The notes beneath the pieces are model-generated. The model saw nothing but the letters and a program-made list of their open reading frames with translations, ran no database searches and had not been told where the DNA came from. Shown here one piece after another: positions 41,489 to 51,923 of a DNA stretch of 64,000 bases (position 1 is the first letter of the stretch; each line of letters starts with the position of its first letter). The DNA lies in the NCBI RefSeq assembly GCF_014639435.1, contig NZ_BMFZ01000003.1, positions 1 through 64,000 of the forward strand, in the 5' to 3' direction. The translations under genes were made by a program, and so were the position numbers. This stretch comes from Hafnia psychrotolerans. Lineage in GTDB: Bacteria; Pseudomonadota; Gammaproteobacteria; Enterobacterales; Enterobacteriaceae.

Positions 41489-42931
41489 ATGTCCAGAAGG
41501 CTCAGAAGAACCAAAATTGTTTGTACCCTCGGCCCTGCTACTGATCGCGACAATAATCTGGAAAAGGTCATTGCTGCCGGCGCCAATGTCGTTCGTATGA
41601 ACTTCTCCCACGGCACCGCTGAAGACCACGTCATTCGCGCCAATAAAGTGCGTGAAATCGCAGCGCGTCTTGGCCGCCACGTGGCGATCCTCGGTGACCT
41701 ACAGGGTCCTAAGATTCGCGTTTCAACCTTTAAAGAAGGCAAAGTCTTCCTTAATATCGGTGACAAATTCCTGCTCGATGCCAACATGGGTAAAGGCGAA
41801 GGCGATAAAGAAAAGGTCGGCATTGACTATAAAGGTTTACCTGCTGACGTTGTGCCTGGCGATATTCTGCTGCTTGATGACGGCCGCGTGCAGCTAAAAG
41901 TGCTCGAAGTTCAGGGCATGAAAGTGTTTACCGAAGTGACCGTGGGTGGCCCGCTGTCCAACAATAAAGGCATCAACAAGTTGGGCGGCGGTCTGTCTGC
42001 AGAAGCGCTGACCGAAAAAGACAAAGCGGATATCGTCACTGCAGCTAAAATTGACGTCGACTATCTGGCTGTCTCTTTCCCACGCACTGGAGAAGATCTG
42101 AACTATGCCCGCCGTCTGGCACGTGATGCAGGCTGTAATGCGCAAATCGTTTCTAAAGTAGAACGCGCCGAAGCCGTCGCCTCAGACGAAGCCATGGATG
42201 ACATTATTCTGGCCTCAGATGTGGTAATGGTAGCCCGCGGTGATTTGGGTGTAGAAATTGGCGACCCAGAACTGGTCGGGATCCAGAAAAAGCTGATCCG
42301 TCGTGCCCGGCAACTCAACCGTGCGGTTATCACGGCGACACAAATGATGGAATCGATGATCACCAACCCGATGCCAACCCGCGCCGAAGTCATGGACGTC
42401 GCCAATGCCGTCCTTGATGGCACCGATGCCGTCATGCTTTCTGCAGAAACGGCTGCCGGTCAGTACCCGGCTGAAACCGTAGCGGCCATGGCGCGTGTTT
42501 GTGTGGGTGCTGAGAAGATCCCCAGTATTAACGTGTCAAAACACCGACTGGATGTGGAGTTCGACAACGTAGAAGAAGCCATTGCTATGGCTTCTATGTA
42601 TGCCGCCAACCACCTAAAAGGTGTTACCGCGATTATTGCCATGACAGAATCGGGTCGCACCGCTTTGATGATGTCACGCATCAGCTCAGGTTTACCGATT
42701 TTCGCCATGTCCCGTCATGAACATACACTAAACCTCACCGCTATCTACCGTGGTGTGACGCCGGTGTTCTTTGACAGTAACAATGACGGTGTAGCCGCCG
42801 CACACGATGCCATTACTTTACTGCGTGACAAAGGTTACCTGCTCTCCGGCGATCTGGTTATTGTGACGCAAGGTGATGTCATGAGCACCATCGGCACCAC
42901 CAATACCAGCCGCGTATTACGGGTTGATTAA
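41489..42931 (+). CDS. pykA: Pyruvate kinase II
   Basis: 480 residues. Active-site segment [23 protein letters not shown] with the catalytic Lys in [12 protein letters not shown] and metal ligands [11 protein letters not shown]. Converts phosphoenolpyruvate and ADP to pyruvate and ATP; the pykA type is AMP/ribose-5-phosphate activated in E. coli. Follows hexR in the same direction. Confidence 0.98.
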   Translation: MSRRLRRTKIVCTLGPATDRDNNLEKVIAAGANVVRMNFSHGTAEDHVIRANKVREIAARLGRHVAILGDLQGPKIRVSTFKEGKVFLNIGDKFLLDANMGKGEGDKEKVGIDYKGLPADVVPGDILLLDDGRVQLKVLEVQGMKVFTEVTVGGPLSNNKGINKLGGGLSAEALTEKDKADIVTAAKIDVDYLAVSFPRTGEDLNYARRLARDAGCNAQIVSKVERAEAVASDEAMDDIILASDVVMVARGDLGVEIGDPELVGIQKKLIRRARQLNRAVITATQMMESMITNPMPTRAEVMDVANAVLDGTDAVMLSAETAAGQYPAETVAAMARVCVGAEKIPSINVSKHRLDVEFDNVEEAIAMASMYAANHLKGVTAIIAMTESGRTALMMSRISSGLPIFAMSRHEHTLNLTAIYRGVTPVFFDSNNDGVAAAHDAITLLRDKGYLLSGDLVIVTQGDVMSTIGTTNTSRVLRVD

Positions 42932-42980
42932 TCCGATGTTGATATAAAATGGGCACGTTATTTTTCTTTTGCCCAGCATT

Positions 42981-43013
42981 AAAAATGCCCGTTCATATGA
43001 ACGGGCATTTTTA
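42981..43013. terminator. Bidirectional terminator after pykA
   Basis: AAAAATGCCCGTTCAT/ATGAACGGGCATTTTTA: a 12-bp perfect stem with flanking A and T runs. Confidence 0.92.
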
Positions 43014-43082
43014 TTTCTTTTTCATCTCCCTTCTCTGCTGCTTCTATTGCAAAGAGCTGAGCAACAACGCCCCTTTGGGCAG

Positions 43083-43132
43083 TGTGGGCCGAGGCCCACA
43101 ACGTTGAAGTTGAAGTTGAAGTTGAAGTTGAA
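43083..43132. repeat. Palindrome plus (GTTGAA)5 microsatellite
   Basis: TGTGGGCC-GA-GGCCCACA (43083-43100) is followed after 2 bp by five exact copies of GTTGAA (43103-43132). It lies in the 3' flank of lpxM, outside coding sequence. Confidence 0.9.
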
Positions 43133-43162
43133 TTTAAAAACGGACTTGGCCCGCTGGCCAAA

Positions 43163-44134
43163 TCACTTGGGATATAGCTCATCCCGCGAATAGGGCTCAG
43201 TCTCGCCTGGCTTACGGGTTTTCAGCAATTTAAGGATCCAGGTGTACTGCTCAGGATTGGGACGAACCAGCATTTCGACCTCTTCGTTCATTCGCCGCGC
43301 GACCTGATGGTCATCAGCATTCTCTAAATCATCCATTGGCGCACGAATATAGATATCCAGACGATGTTCACGCCCGTTATACACCGGGAACATCGGCACG
43401 ATCGCAGCACGACAGACTTTCATCAATCGCCCGAGCGCGGGCAACGTGGCTTTATAGGTGGCGAAAAAATCAACAAATTCGCTATGCTCAGCGCCATGAT
43501 CTTGATCGGGTAAATAGTATCCCCAGTTCCCCTGACGAACCGAACTAATAAAAGGTTTAATACCATCATTACGGGCATGCAGTCGGCCACCATAGCGGCA
43601 ACGAACGGTATTCCACAAATAGTCGGTCAAAGGGTTCTTCTGATTATGGAACATCGCGGCAATGGGCTGGCCACTGGCCGCCAACAACATAGCCGGAATA
43701 TCCACTGCCCACCCGTGAGGCACCAGAAAAATGACATTTTTACCGTCGGCCTGCATCTGGTCGATAATTTCTCTACCATGCCAGTGAACCCGGCTCAGAA
43801 CCTTTTCAGGTTTTCGGCAAGCCAGTTCAGCCATCATCACCATCGACTGCGCAGCGGTGGCGAACATTTCATCAATGATATGTTCGCGTTCGGCCTCTGG
43901 CACTTCGGGCATGCAGTACAGCAGATTGATCAGCGCACGACGGCGGGCGCCTTTAGCCAGCTTGCCGGCCAGGCGACCGAGTGTGCCAAGAATAGGATCA
44001 CGGATTTTTGCGGGAACATAAGCCATTCCAGCCATAGCGCCCACGCCCAGCCACACTCCCCAATAACGCGGGTAATAAAAGGCTTTCTGAAATTGCGGAA
44101 CAAATACGGCGGTCGATTTTTTCTCTGGCTGCAT
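43163..44134 (-). CDS. lpxM: Lipid A biosynthesis acyltransferase LpxM
   Basis: 323 residues from ATG at 44134 ([20 protein letters not shown]); a TTG six codons earlier is also possible. One N-terminal membrane anchor ([16 protein letters not shown]), catalytic HGWAVD (H-x4-D), and [23 protein letters not shown]. It adds the secondary myristoyl (or similar) chain to Kdo2-lipid A at the inner membrane. Same position as in E. coli, between pykA and mepM. Confidence 0.96.
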   Translation of the reverse strand: MQPEKKSTAVFVPQFQKAFYYPRYWGVWLGVGAMAGMAYVPAKIRDPILGTLGRLAGKLAKGARRRALINLLYCMPEVPEAEREHIIDEMFATAAQSMVMMAELACRKPEKVLSRVHWHGREIIDQMQADGKNVIFLVPHGWAVDIPAMLLAASGQPIAAMFHNQKNPLTDYLWNTVRCRYGGRLHARNDGIKPFISSVRQGNWGYYLPDQDHGAEHSEFVDFFATYKATLPALGRLMKVCRAAIVPMFPVYNGREHRLDIYIRAPMDDLENADDHQVARRMNEEVEMLVRPNPEQYTWILKLLKTRKPGETEPYSRDELYPK

Positions 44135-44240
44135 AAACGGCTCTGAATACAAATTTTAAGACAACAATCGTTCAATGATAAATGCAACGCACTCATTTGC
44201 AAAGAAACTCACGATGTTGTGTTAATGGATAAACACCAAA

Positions 44241-44283
44241 AACGGGCAAAAAGACACGAATACACAGTGCCTTTTTGCCCGTT
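44241..44283 (-). terminator. Inverted repeat downstream of mepM
   Basis: AACGGGCAAAAAG and CTTTTTGCCCGTT, 13-bp perfect arms 17 bp apart, 32 bp after the mepM stop. A probable transcript end, although the loop is large. Confidence 0.55.
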
Positions 44284-44314
44284 AGCGTAATGGGGAAACT
44301 ATGGAGTCCACCGC

Positions 44315-45646
44315 TCAGTTGAGTTTCAATTGAGGAATAACCTGCTTAACGACCGCGAGGTAGGCGCTGCGATCTTTGCCGGTGAGTCCTTCAGAACGTG
44401 GCAGTTTGGCCGTCAGTGGATTGACCGCTAACTGGTTAATCCATATTTCAAAGTGCAGATGTGGGCCGGTAGAGCGACCGGTATTCCCAGACAATGCAAT
44501 ACGATCACCGCGTTTAATCTTCTGACCCGGTTTCACCAGTATTTTACGTAGGTGCATATAACGGGTCATGTACTGGCGCCCGTGGCGGATTGCCACATAG
44601 TTACCGGCAGCCCCATCATGTTTAGCGACGATCACTTCACCATCACCCACGGCCAGCACTGGCGTACCAACAGGCACAGCAAAATCGACCCCACGGTGCG
44701 GTGCAATGCGGCCAGTCACCGGATTGAGACGGCGAGGATTGAAATTAGAGGAAACGCGGTACTGTTTGATGGTCGGGAAGCGCAGGAACCCGCGCGCCAG
44801 CCCACTGCCGTTACGATCATAGAATTTTCCGTCTTCGGCGCGGATAGCGTAATAATCTTTACCGCCGCTGCGTATGCCTACGCCCTGCAAATGGCTTTGT
44901 TCACTTTTACCATCAAGCATTTCGCGTGACATCAGCACAGAGAATTCATCACCTTTACGCAATTTTTTAAAATCAAGCTGCCACTGCAAGGCCTTTACTA
45001 CCGAACTGATTTCGCCGCTGGTAAGGCCTGCCGCTCTGGCGCTGGTGATAAAACTACCGTCCAGTTGCCCTTTGAGAACACTGTCTTTCCATTCGCCCTT
45101 TATCGTTTCCAGGCTGGATTTAAATCCGTTGCCGGAACGATCATAGGTATAAGTTTCGCGGCGGGATTTCTCCCAGGTTATACGCTGTAACTCACCATCG
45201 TCATTGAGGGTCCACGATAGTTGTTGGCCGATTTTCAGATTACGTAGATCGCTGTCGGCTGACGCCAACGCCGCGATCTCTGACATATCAACACCATACT
45301 GATTGAGAATACTGCTCAGCGTATCACCACTCGAAACCACATATTCATGTACGCCGGTTTCAGAGCCTACTTTTTCGTCGAGATCGTCTTGCGGAATGTC
45401 TTCAGCAGGCGCGGGTTGATCGATAGGTTCACTGGCTTCAGGAAGGAGCGAACGGACTTGCGCGTTATCGAGCTGAATATGTTTAACGGTAGGCTTATCA
45501 CCATAAGAATCGTATTCTGGATGATAAACAAACGGTTGCCAGACAGCCACGGCAAGAGTGACGACGGTGAGCGACCCCAGCAAAACGCGGTGGGGCCGTG
45601 GAAGGTTGCTATACGCCAGAGCGATAGAACGGGCTATCAACTGCAC
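44315..45646 (-). CDS. mepM: Murein DD-endopeptidase MepM
   Basis: 443 residues. N-terminal membrane anchor (VLLGSLTVVTLAVAVW), LysM-like domain (YVVSSGDTLSSILNQYGVDM), OapA-like middle, and M23 peptidase with metal ligands HRGVDFAVPVGTPV and HLHFEIW. It cleaves D-Ala-mDAP crosslinks to let new glycan strands in. Directly downstream of znuA in the same direction, with a 21-bp gap. Confidence 0.96.
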   Translation of the reverse strand: MQLIARSIALAYSNLPRPHRVLLGSLTVVTLAVAVWQPFVYHPEYDSYGDKPTVKHIQLDNAQVRSLLPEASEPIDQPAPAEDIPQDDLDEKVGSETGVHEYVVSSGDTLSSILNQYGVDMSEIAALASADSDLRNLKIGQQLSWTLNDDGELQRITWEKSRRETYTYDRSGNGFKSSLETIKGEWKDSVLKGQLDGSFITSARAAGLTSGEISSVVKALQWQLDFKKLRKGDEFSVLMSREMLDGKSEQSHLQGVGIRSGGKDYYAIRAEDGKFYDRNGSGLARGFLRFPTIKQYRVSSNFNPRRLNPVTGRIAPHRGVDFAVPVGTPVLAVGDGEVIVAKHDGAAGNYVAIRHGRQYMTRYMHLRKILVKPGQKIKRGDRIALSGNTGRSTGPHLHFEIWINQLAVNPLTAKLPRSEGLTGKDRSAYLAVVKQVIPQLKLN

Positions 45647-45667
45647 TTTGATACTGTCCTTTTAATC

Positions 45668-46612
45668 TTACTTCAGGCAGCTCACGTACTGGCTAGTCAG
45701 ATGTGACAGGAAGTTCACATAACTGTCCTTACCCAATGCGATCCCGCTCCCCAGCGGATCCAATGTGCCCATACGCACTGTTGTTCCCTGGGCAACGGAA
45801 TTAATTACGGCCGGCCTGAATTGTGGCTCAGCAAAAACACAAACTGCTTTCTGCTCAACCAACTGAGTTCGAATGAAATGTAATCGCTGCGCACCGGGTT
45901 GGATCTCGGGGTTGACCGTAAAGTGGCCAAGTGGCGAAAGACCGAAATGTTTTTCAAAATAACCGTAGCCGTCATGAAAAACAAAATATCCCTTACCCTG
46001 CACAGGCTGCAGCATCTTACCAAGGTTTTCGTCAACTTTTGTCAAGCTATCTTCAAACTGTTCTAAGTTGGCGTCTAATTTGTCTTTCTTCTGCGGCATA
46101 AGTTCCAATAATCTTGCATGAATTGCGATCGCAGTCTGTTTTGCAATCTCAGGCGACATCCACACATGCATATTATATTCACCGTGATGATGCTCATTAG
46201 CATGCTGATCCGGTGCTTCATCATGACCCTGTTTGTGCTCATCCTCATCTTCATCACCTTTCTGAAGAAGAGGCTTGACGGTGCTTAACGTGGCGATTTC
46301 CACCTGGCGATTTAGCGGCAACTGCGCAGCGGATTTGGCCATAAAGGCTTCCATCTCCGGGCCGACCCACACCACTAAATCGGCACGGCGGATTTTTTGT
46401 AAATCTGATGGGCGAAGGGCAAAATCATGCGGTGAAGCACCATCAGGTAACAAAATCTCTGTCGGTGTTACGCCATCAGCAATGGCTGAGGCGATAAACC
46501 CCAGCGGGCGCATGGAGGCGACCACTGACGCCTGTGCTGTTGTGATAGCACAACCGGAGACTAACGCAGCGGCTAATAACATCCGGTTAAAGGTCTTAGT
46601 GTGTTGTATCAT
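45668..46612 (-). CDS. znuA: Zinc ABC transporter substrate-binding protein ZnuA
   Basis: 314 residues with a Sec signal ([20 protein letters not shown]...AQA). Zn ligands in [11 protein letters not shown] and the central His/Asp/Glu-rich loop ([20 protein letters not shown], then [11 protein letters not shown]), characteristic of ZnuA. It binds periplasmic zinc and delivers it to ZnuB. Divergent from znuCB with a Zur site between. Confidence 0.97.
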   Translation of the reverse strand: MIQHTKTFNRMLLAAALVSGCAITTAQASVVASMRPLGFIASAIADGVTPTEILLPDGASPHDFALRPSDLQKIRRADLVVWVGPEMEAFMAKSAAQLPLNRQVEIATLSTVKPLLQKGDEDEDEHKQGHDEAPDQHANEHHHGEYNMHVWMSPEIAKQTAIAIHARLLELMPQKKDKLDANLEQFEDSLTKVDENLGKMLQPVQGKGYFVFHDGYGYFEKHFGLSPLGHFTVNPEIQPGAQRLHFIRTQLVEQKAVCVFAEPQFRPAVINSVAQGTTVRMGTLDPLGSGIALGKDSYVNFLSHLTSQYVSCLK

Positions 46613-46664
46613 AGGGCGTTAACTCTTCATCATTAGGTTGAGAACTGGTTATTTATGCGAAAAC

Positions 46665-46682
46665 GCAATATTATAACATTCG
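46665..46682. promoter_or_regulatory. Zur operator between znuA and znuC
   Basis: GCAATATTATAACATTCG; its complement contains AATGTTATAATATT, matching the core of the E. coli znu Zur box GAAATGTTATAATATCAC. Zn-bound Zur would repress both divergent transcripts. Confidence 0.85.
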
Positions 46683-46707
46683 ATTCGTTCTGCAAGACAT
46701 CACTGAC

Positions 46708-47466
46708 ATGCCCACTTTAGCCACACTAGACAATATCTCGGTCACTTTCGGCTCCCGACACGTATTGTCGGATATTTCACTAACGCTGCAACCCGGAAAA
46801 ATTCTTACCTTGCTCGGTCCCAACGGCGCAGGGAAATCCACGCTGGTACGCGTGGTGCTTGGCCTCATTTCCCCCACCAGCGGTACCCTCACCCGACAGC
46901 CCGGCCTGCGCATCGGCTATGTGCCGCAAAAATTACATCTTGATGCCACCATGCCATTAACCGTCAGCCGCTTTATGCGCCTGAAACCCGGCGTGCAACG
47001 TCAGGATATTTTACCCGCGCTGAAACGCGTGCAAGCCGCTCATTTGATTGACCAGCCGATGCAAAAACTTTCCGGTGGTGAAAATCAGCGCGTTTTGCTG
47101 GCCCGTGCATTGATGAATAGCCCGCAATTGCTGGTCCTCGATGAACCCACCCAAGGGGTTGACGTCAATGGACAACTGGCGCTGTATAACTTGATCGACA
47201 GCTTGCGCTGCGAACTCGGTTGCGCGGTGTTGATGGTGTCTCATGATCTCCATCTGGTGATGGCAAAAACGGATGAAGTTCTGTGTCTGAACGAACACAT
47301 CTGCTGCTCTGGGTCACCTGAAGTGGTGTCGATGCATCCTGAGTTTATTGCCATGTTTGGCAACCGCGGTGCGGAGCAACTGGCCATTTACCGCCATCAT
47401 CACAATCACCGTCATGATTTAAAGGGAAAAGTGATTTTACGTAATCGTGGAGGCCGTGACGCATGA
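46708..47466 (+). CDS. znuC: Zinc ABC transporter ATP-binding protein ZnuC
   Basis: 252 residues: Walker [13 protein letters not shown], signature [15 protein letters not shown], Walker [14 protein letters not shown]-loop MVSHDLH, and a His-rich C terminus ([10 protein letters not shown]). Energises zinc import. Overlaps znuB by 4 bp. Confidence 0.98.
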   Translation: MPTLATLDNISVTFGSRHVLSDISLTLQPGKILTLLGPNGAGKSTLVRVVLGLISPTSGTLTRQPGLRIGYVPQKLHLDATMPLTVSRFMRLKPGVQRQDILPALKRVQAAHLIDQPMQKLSGGENQRVLLARALMNSPQLLVLDEPTQGVDVNGQLALYNLIDSLRCELGCAVLMVSHDLHLVMAKTDEVLCLNEHICCSGSPEVVSMHPEFIAMFGNRGAEQLAIYRHHHNHRHDLKGKVILRNRGGRDA

Positions 47467-48248
47467 TTGAGTTATTACTGCCCGGCTGGCTGGCCGGTAT
47501 TTTGCTGGCAACGGCGGCAGGTCCGTTAGGTTCGTTTGTGGTCTGGCGACGCATGTCTTATTTCGGTGATACGCTCGCCCACGCCTCGTTACTCGGCGTA
47601 GCCTTCGGCCTGTTATTAAATATCAATCCCTTTTATGCGGTGATCGTCGTTACCTTATTACTGGCCCTCATACTGGTCATGCTTGAACGCAAGCCACATC
47701 TGGCCGTCGATACCCTGCTCGGCATCATGGCGCACAGCGCACTGTCGCTGGGTCTGGTGGTGGTCAGCCTGATGTCGAATGTACGTGTGGACCTGATGGC
47801 TTATCTGTTCGGCGATCTGCTGTCAGTGACATTAAACGATATCTGGATGATTGGCATTGGGGTCGCGGTAGTGATTGCCGTACTTTGTTGGCAATGGCGT
47901 TCGTTGTTGTCGATGACCATCAGCCCGGAACTGGCACACGTTGATGGTGTAAACCTCCAACGTACACGCATTATCCTGATGCTGGTGACCGCATTGACTA
48001 TTGGCCTTGCGATGAAGTTTGTTGGGGCGCTTATCATCACGTCACTGTTGATTATTCCGGCGGCTACGGCTCGCCGTTTTGCCAAAACCCCGGAACAGAT
48101 GGCCCTGGTTGCCATTGTCGTCGGCATTCTGGCCGTTACCGGCGGGTTAACCTTCTCAGCATTTTACGACACACCAGCCGGACCATCAGTGGTGCTGAGT
48201 GCAGCGATCATGTTTATATTAAGCCTGACCAAAAAACAGGTGGTTTAA
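47463..48248 (+). CDS. znuB: Zinc ABC transporter permease ZnuB
   Basis: 261 residues, mostly hydrophobic with about seven to eight membrane segments; the family motif [17 protein letters not shown] is seen near the N terminus. It forms the zinc channel with ZnuC. Starts at ATGA overlap with znuC. Confidence 0.97.
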   Translation: MIELLLPGWLAGILLATAAGPLGSFVVWRRMSYFGDTLAHASLLGVAFGLLLNINPFYAVIVVTLLLALILVMLERKPHLAVDTLLGIMAHSALSLGLVVVSLMSNVRVDLMAYLFGDLLSVTLNDIWMIGIGVAVVIAVLCWQWRSLLSMTISPELAHVDGVNLQRTRIILMLVTALTIGLAMKFVGALIITSLLIIPAATARRFAKTPEQMALVAIVVGILAVTGGLTFSAFYDTPAGPSVVLSAAIMFILSLTKKQVV

Positions 48249-48286
48249 TCTCGGCTGAATCAATATTTATGCCGGTTGAGCACCAT

Positions 48287-48320
48287 AAAAAACGGACGCC
48301 ACATTGAGCGTCCGTTTTTT
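48287..48320. terminator. Bidirectional terminator znuB/ruvB
   Basis: AAAAAACGGACGC-CACATT-GAGCGTCCGTTTTTT, serving the two converging genes. Confidence 0.9.
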
Positions 48321-48340
48321 ATGGTGAGCAGTCTCTTAAG

Positions 48341-49345
48341 CTATTCAGGACGCGTCATACCAAAGTGCTTATAGGCATGATTGGTTGCCATACGTCCACG
48401 TGGCGTACGCTGAATAAAGCCTTGCTGGATCAGAAAGGGTTCAATGACATCTTCGATGGTTTCGCGCTCTTCGCCAATCGCTGCGGCAAGATTATCGAGA
48501 CCGACCGGGCCACCGGTGAACTTATCTATAATCGCCAGCAGCAGCTTACGGTCCATATAGTCGAAGCCTTCAGCATCGACATCCAGCATATCAAGCGCAC
48601 CGTTAGCGGTATCGCCATTAATGGTACCGTCACCTTTGACTTCAGCGAAGTCACGCACACGGCGCAACAAACGGTTGGCAATACGCGGTGTCCCCCGCGA
48701 GCGACGGGCTATCTGATGTGCACCCTCTTCTGAAAGCTGCAAGCCCAGACAGTTGGCGCTGCGCCCAACGATGTGCTGTAAATCCGCGACCTGGTAAAAT
48801 TCGAGACGCTGCACAATACCGAAGCGGTCACGCAGTGGCGATGTCAGAGAACCGGCGCGGGTGGTGGCACCGATCAGTGTAAAGGGAGGGAGATCAAGTT
48901 TGATCGAGCGTGCTGCCGGACCTTCGCCAATCATGATATCCAACTGATAATCTTCCATCGCCGGATATAGAATCTCTTCGACGACCGGTGATAAACGGTG
49001 GATTTCATCGATAAACAATACGTCATGCGGTTCAAGATTAGTGAGCATGGCCGCCAGATCGCCGGCCTTTTCCAACACAGGGCCCGACGTGGTGCGCAAA
49101 TTCACACCCATCTCATTGGCCACAATATTTGCCAACGTCGTTTTACCAAGGCCAGGTGGACCAAAAATCAGCAGATGATCGAGTGCATCACCACGCTGTT
49201 TTGCCGCCTGTATAAATATTTCCATCTGCGAGCGAACATGAGGTTGACCGACATATTCGGAAAGCATCTTGGGGCGTATTGCCCGGTCGATAACCTCTTC
49301 TTCGTTGATCACATCCGGTGAAATCAGGCGGTCTGCTTCTATCAT
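48341..49345 (-). CDS. ruvB: Holliday junction branch-migration ATPase RuvB
   Basis: 334 residues: Walker [16 protein letters not shown], Walker [10 protein letters not shown], sensor ATTRAGSL, and the C-terminal winged helix ([16 protein letters not shown]). Hexameric motor working with RuvA to move Holliday junctions. ruvA ends 8 bp upstream. Confidence 0.98.
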   Translation of the reverse strand: MIEADRLISPDVINEEEVIDRAIRPKMLSEYVGQPHVRSQMEIFIQAAKQRGDALDHLLIFGPPGLGKTTLANIVANEMGVNLRTTSGPVLEKAGDLAAMLTNLEPHDVLFIDEIHRLSPVVEEILYPAMEDYQLDIMIGEGPAARSIKLDLPPFTLIGATTRAGSLTSPLRDRFGIVQRLEFYQVADLQHIVGRSANCLGLQLSEEGAHQIARRSRGTPRIANRLLRRVRDFAEVKGDGTINGDTANGALDMLDVDAEGFDYMDRKLLLAIIDKFTGGPVGLDNLAAAIGEERETIEDVIEPFLIQQGFIQRTPRGRMATNHAYKHFGMTRPE

Positions 49346-49353
49346 CTCTTACC

Positions 49354-49974
49354 TCACAGAGCCGCGCGTAAAGCGTCTCTAATCAACGTTTCACAATCCA
49401 CACCCGGTTTGGCAACTTTACTGATCATTCGGCTGGCTTCAGGGGGTTTGTAACCCAGAGAGATTAGTGCTGAAACGGCTTCGCCTTCTGCATCAGACTC
49501 TTTTACTTGCAACGACGATGCAGGCAGTGTGATATCAGTACTATTATTGAATAGATCCCCGTTTAATCCTTTAAAACGATCTTTCATTTCGACCACCAGC
49601 CGCTCTGCGGTTTTCTTACCGACTCCCGGTAATTTAATCAGCGTGGTTATTTCTTCTTTCTCAACGGCGCTGACGAACTGCTGCGCAGACATTCCGGACA
49701 GGATCGCCAGAGCCAATTTTGGCCCCACACCGTTCACTTTAATCAGTTCACGAAAAAGCGCACGCTCCTGTTTGTCGTTAAAACCGTACAATAGCTGTGC
49801 ATCTTCGCGAACGATGAACTGTGTGAAAACGATAGCTTCTTTACCCAGATCCGGTAATTCATAAAAACAGGTCATCGGCATGTGTACTTCGTAGCCGACG
49901 CCGTTTGTTTCCAACAGCACCAGCGGTGGCTGTTTTTCCAGAATAATACCTCTGAGTCGACCTATCACTTTCAC
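49354..49974 (-). CDS. ruvA: Holliday junction-binding protein RuvA
   Basis: 206 residues: OB-like N-terminal domain ([20 protein letters not shown]), two helix-hairpin-helix motifs ([13 protein letters not shown] and [16 protein letters not shown]), C-terminal RuvB-binding domain. It holds the junction square for branch migration. Confidence 0.98.
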   Translation of the reverse strand: MKVIGRLRGIILEKQPPLVLLETNGVGYEVHMPMTCFYELPDLGKEAIVFTQFIVREDAQLLYGFNDKQERALFRELIKVNGVGPKLALAILSGMSAQQFVSAVEKEEITTLIKLPGVGKKTAERLVVEMKDRFKGLNGDLFNNSTDITLPASSLQVKESDAEGEAVSALISLGYKPPEASRMISKVAKPGVDCETLIRDALRAAL

Positions 49975-50065
49975 CTTCCTCTGTTGATTTAACCTGACTG
50001 AATACAGCGCTGTTTATACCATAAAAAAAACTGGATGAATATACAGCCTATTCGCTTTCAGACAG

Positions 50066-50587
50066 CTATCGCATTCTGCCACGCGTCATTTGTAATTTGT
50101 CACTGCTGAGGCGAATCGCGTTCTGGCTCATATGACAATGCGTAATGGCGATTGCCAGCGCATCGGCAGCATCCGACTGAGGATTAGCCGGTAATTTCAG
50201 CAACGAACGAACCATATGCTGTACCTGAGACTTTTCTGCTGCGCCGGTGCCCACCACTGTTTGTTTCACTTGCCGAGCGGCGTATTCGAACACGGGTAAG
50301 TCCTGATTCACCGCGGCCACAATTGCCGCTCCGCGAGCCTGCCCAAGCTTGAGTGCTGAGTCAGGGTTTTTGGCCATAAAAACCGATTCAATGGCAAAAA
50401 AATCAGGCTGAAATTGGGTGATTATTTCGCTAACGCCTGCATAAATCAGTTTCAGGCGTGTCGGCATATCATCCACGACCGTGCGAATACACCCGCTGCC
50501 GAGGTAACTCAGCTGTCGCCCTGTCTGGCGGATAATGCCATAGCCGGTAACACGCGAACCGGGGTCAATCCCCAGAATTATAGCCAT
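50066..50587 (-). CDS. ruvC: Holliday junction resolvase RuvC
   Basis: 173 residues from ATG at 50587 ([18 protein letters not shown]); a TTG two codons earlier is not used. Catalytic acidic residues are in GIDPGS, FAIESVF and the C-terminal [11 protein letters not shown]. It cuts junctions held by RuvAB. Separated from ruvA by 91 bp. Confidence 0.97.
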   Translation of the reverse strand: MAIILGIDPGSRVTGYGIIRQTGRQLSYLGSGCIRTVVDDMPTRLKLIYAGVSEIITQFQPDFFAIESVFMAKNPDSALKLGQARGAAIVAAVNQDLPVFEYAARQVKQTVVGTGAAEKSQVQHMVRSLLKLPANPQSDAADALAIAITHCHMSQNAIRLSSDKLQMTRGRMR

Positions 50588-50713
50588 AGCCAATCAACGC
50601 CTTGTGTTTCGTTTTGTCTGAATGGTGGGGAGTATATACCTAAAATAATTCGAGTTGCAGCGAGGGTAAATTAGTAGCCAGCCGGTGAAGCGATCACCGG
50701 CTGTAGAAGAGCG

Positions 50714-51457
50714 TTACAGCGTTTCTGCAATTTCGTCAGAGATCTCACCGTTATGGTAAACCTCCTGCACATCATCACAATCTTCCAACATGTCAATCAG
50801 ACGCAATAGCTTTGGTGCAGTGTCTGCATCCATGTCGGCCTTGGTCGATGGGATCATGGTGACTTCTGCGGAATCGGCTTTGAAGCCTGCAGTTTCCAGC
50901 GCATCTTTCACATCACCCAGGTTTTCCCAGGCGGTGAAAACATCTATTACGCCATCATCATAAGCCACAATATCGTCTGCACCCGCTTCCAAAGCCGCTT
51001 CCATCACCGTGTCTTCATCCAGACCCGGAGCGAAAGTGATCACCCCTTTCTTGGTGAACAAGTAAGAAACCGAGCCGTCAGTGCCCAGATTACCGCCGGT
51101 TTTATTGAAAGCATGACGCACTTCCGCCACGGTACGGTTACGGTTATCACTCAGACATTCCACCATAACGGCTGAACCACCAGGACCATAACCTTCGTAA
51201 ATGATGGTTTCCATGTTGGTATCATCGTCACCGCCAACGCCACGCGCAACCGCACGGTTAAGGGTGTCGCGGGTCATGTTGTTGGCAAGCGCTTTGTCAA
51301 TTGCAGCACGCAGACGTGGATTAGCGCCCGGATCGCCGCCGCCCAGTCTTGCAGCAGTCACCAGCTCACGAATAATCTTAGTAAAAATTTTACCGCGTTT
51401 TGAATCTTGCGCCGCTTTGCGGTGCTTAGTGTTGGCCCACTTACTGTGACCTGCCAT
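50714..51457 (-). CDS. yebC: YebC/PmpR-family regulator-like protein
   Basis: 247 residues from ATG at 51457 ([26 protein letters not shown] upstream). Family motifs [20 protein letters not shown] and [20 protein letters not shown] are present. YebC proteins were annotated as transcription regulators and are now linked also to translation of difficult sequences. Its position between ruvC and nudB is standard. Confidence 0.96.
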   Translation of the reverse strand: MAGHSKWANTKHRKAAQDSKRGKIFTKIIRELVTAARLGGGDPGANPRLRAAIDKALANNMTRDTLNRAVARGVGGDDDTNMETIIYEGYGPGGSAVMVECLSDNRNRTVAEVRHAFNKTGGNLGTDGSVSYLFTKKGVITFAPGLDEDTVMEAALEAGADDIVAYDDGVIDVFTAWENLGDVKDALETAGFKADSAEVTMIPSTKADMDADTAPKLLRLIDMLEDCDDVQEVYHNGEISDEIAETL

Positions 51458-51476
51458 AAAAATATCTCCAGTTAGT

Positions 51477-51923
51477 CTAATCAGACTCAATAGTTACAAA
51501 TTCTTCAATCGCCCGCTGGTTACTCGGTGACACAGTCAACGTCGCCGCGGCGGGTTTATCGAGCCACTGATAGGCGAGATGTTCTGTGATTTCCACATCA
51601 CGCTCTTCAGGAAGTGCCAGGCAGAACCAATGTTCTTTGTTACGGGTCACCCCGGGAGCATAGCGATAACGCAAATGAGCAAACAGCTCAAACTCCACGC
51701 AGCGCAGGCAGTTCAGTAACGGCAGATTCTCACCGGCAATATCAATACCGACCTCCTCCATCACTTCACGCTGCGCGGTGTCTTCCGGGGACTCTTCTCC
51801 TTCCAGACTGCCGGTCACCGACTGCCAAAAATTCGGGTCATCCCGCCGTTGAAGCATCAGCACCCGGCCGGTGTTGCTGGCGTAGATGACGCACAGTATC
51901 GACTCAGGACGCTTATAACTCAT
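51477..51923 (-). CDS. nudB: Dihydroneopterin triphosphate diphosphatase NudB
   Basis: 148 residues with a complete Nudix box [23 protein letters not shown] (G-x5-E-x7-REUXEEXGU). It removes pyrophosphate from dihydroneopterin triphosphate in folate synthesis. Start codon overlaps the aspS stop by one base. Confidence 0.95.
   Translation of the reverse strand: MSYKRPESILCVIYASNTGRVLMLQRRDDPNFWQSVTGSLEGEESPEDTAQREVMEEVGIDIAGENLPLLNCLRCVEFELFAHLRYRYAPGVTRNKEHWFCLALPEERDVEITEHLAYQWLDKPAAATLTVSPSNQRAIEEFVTIESD

Noticed and set aside
43103-43132. CRISPR array
   Set aside because: The repeats are contiguous hexamers without spacers; no cas genes anywhere in the window.
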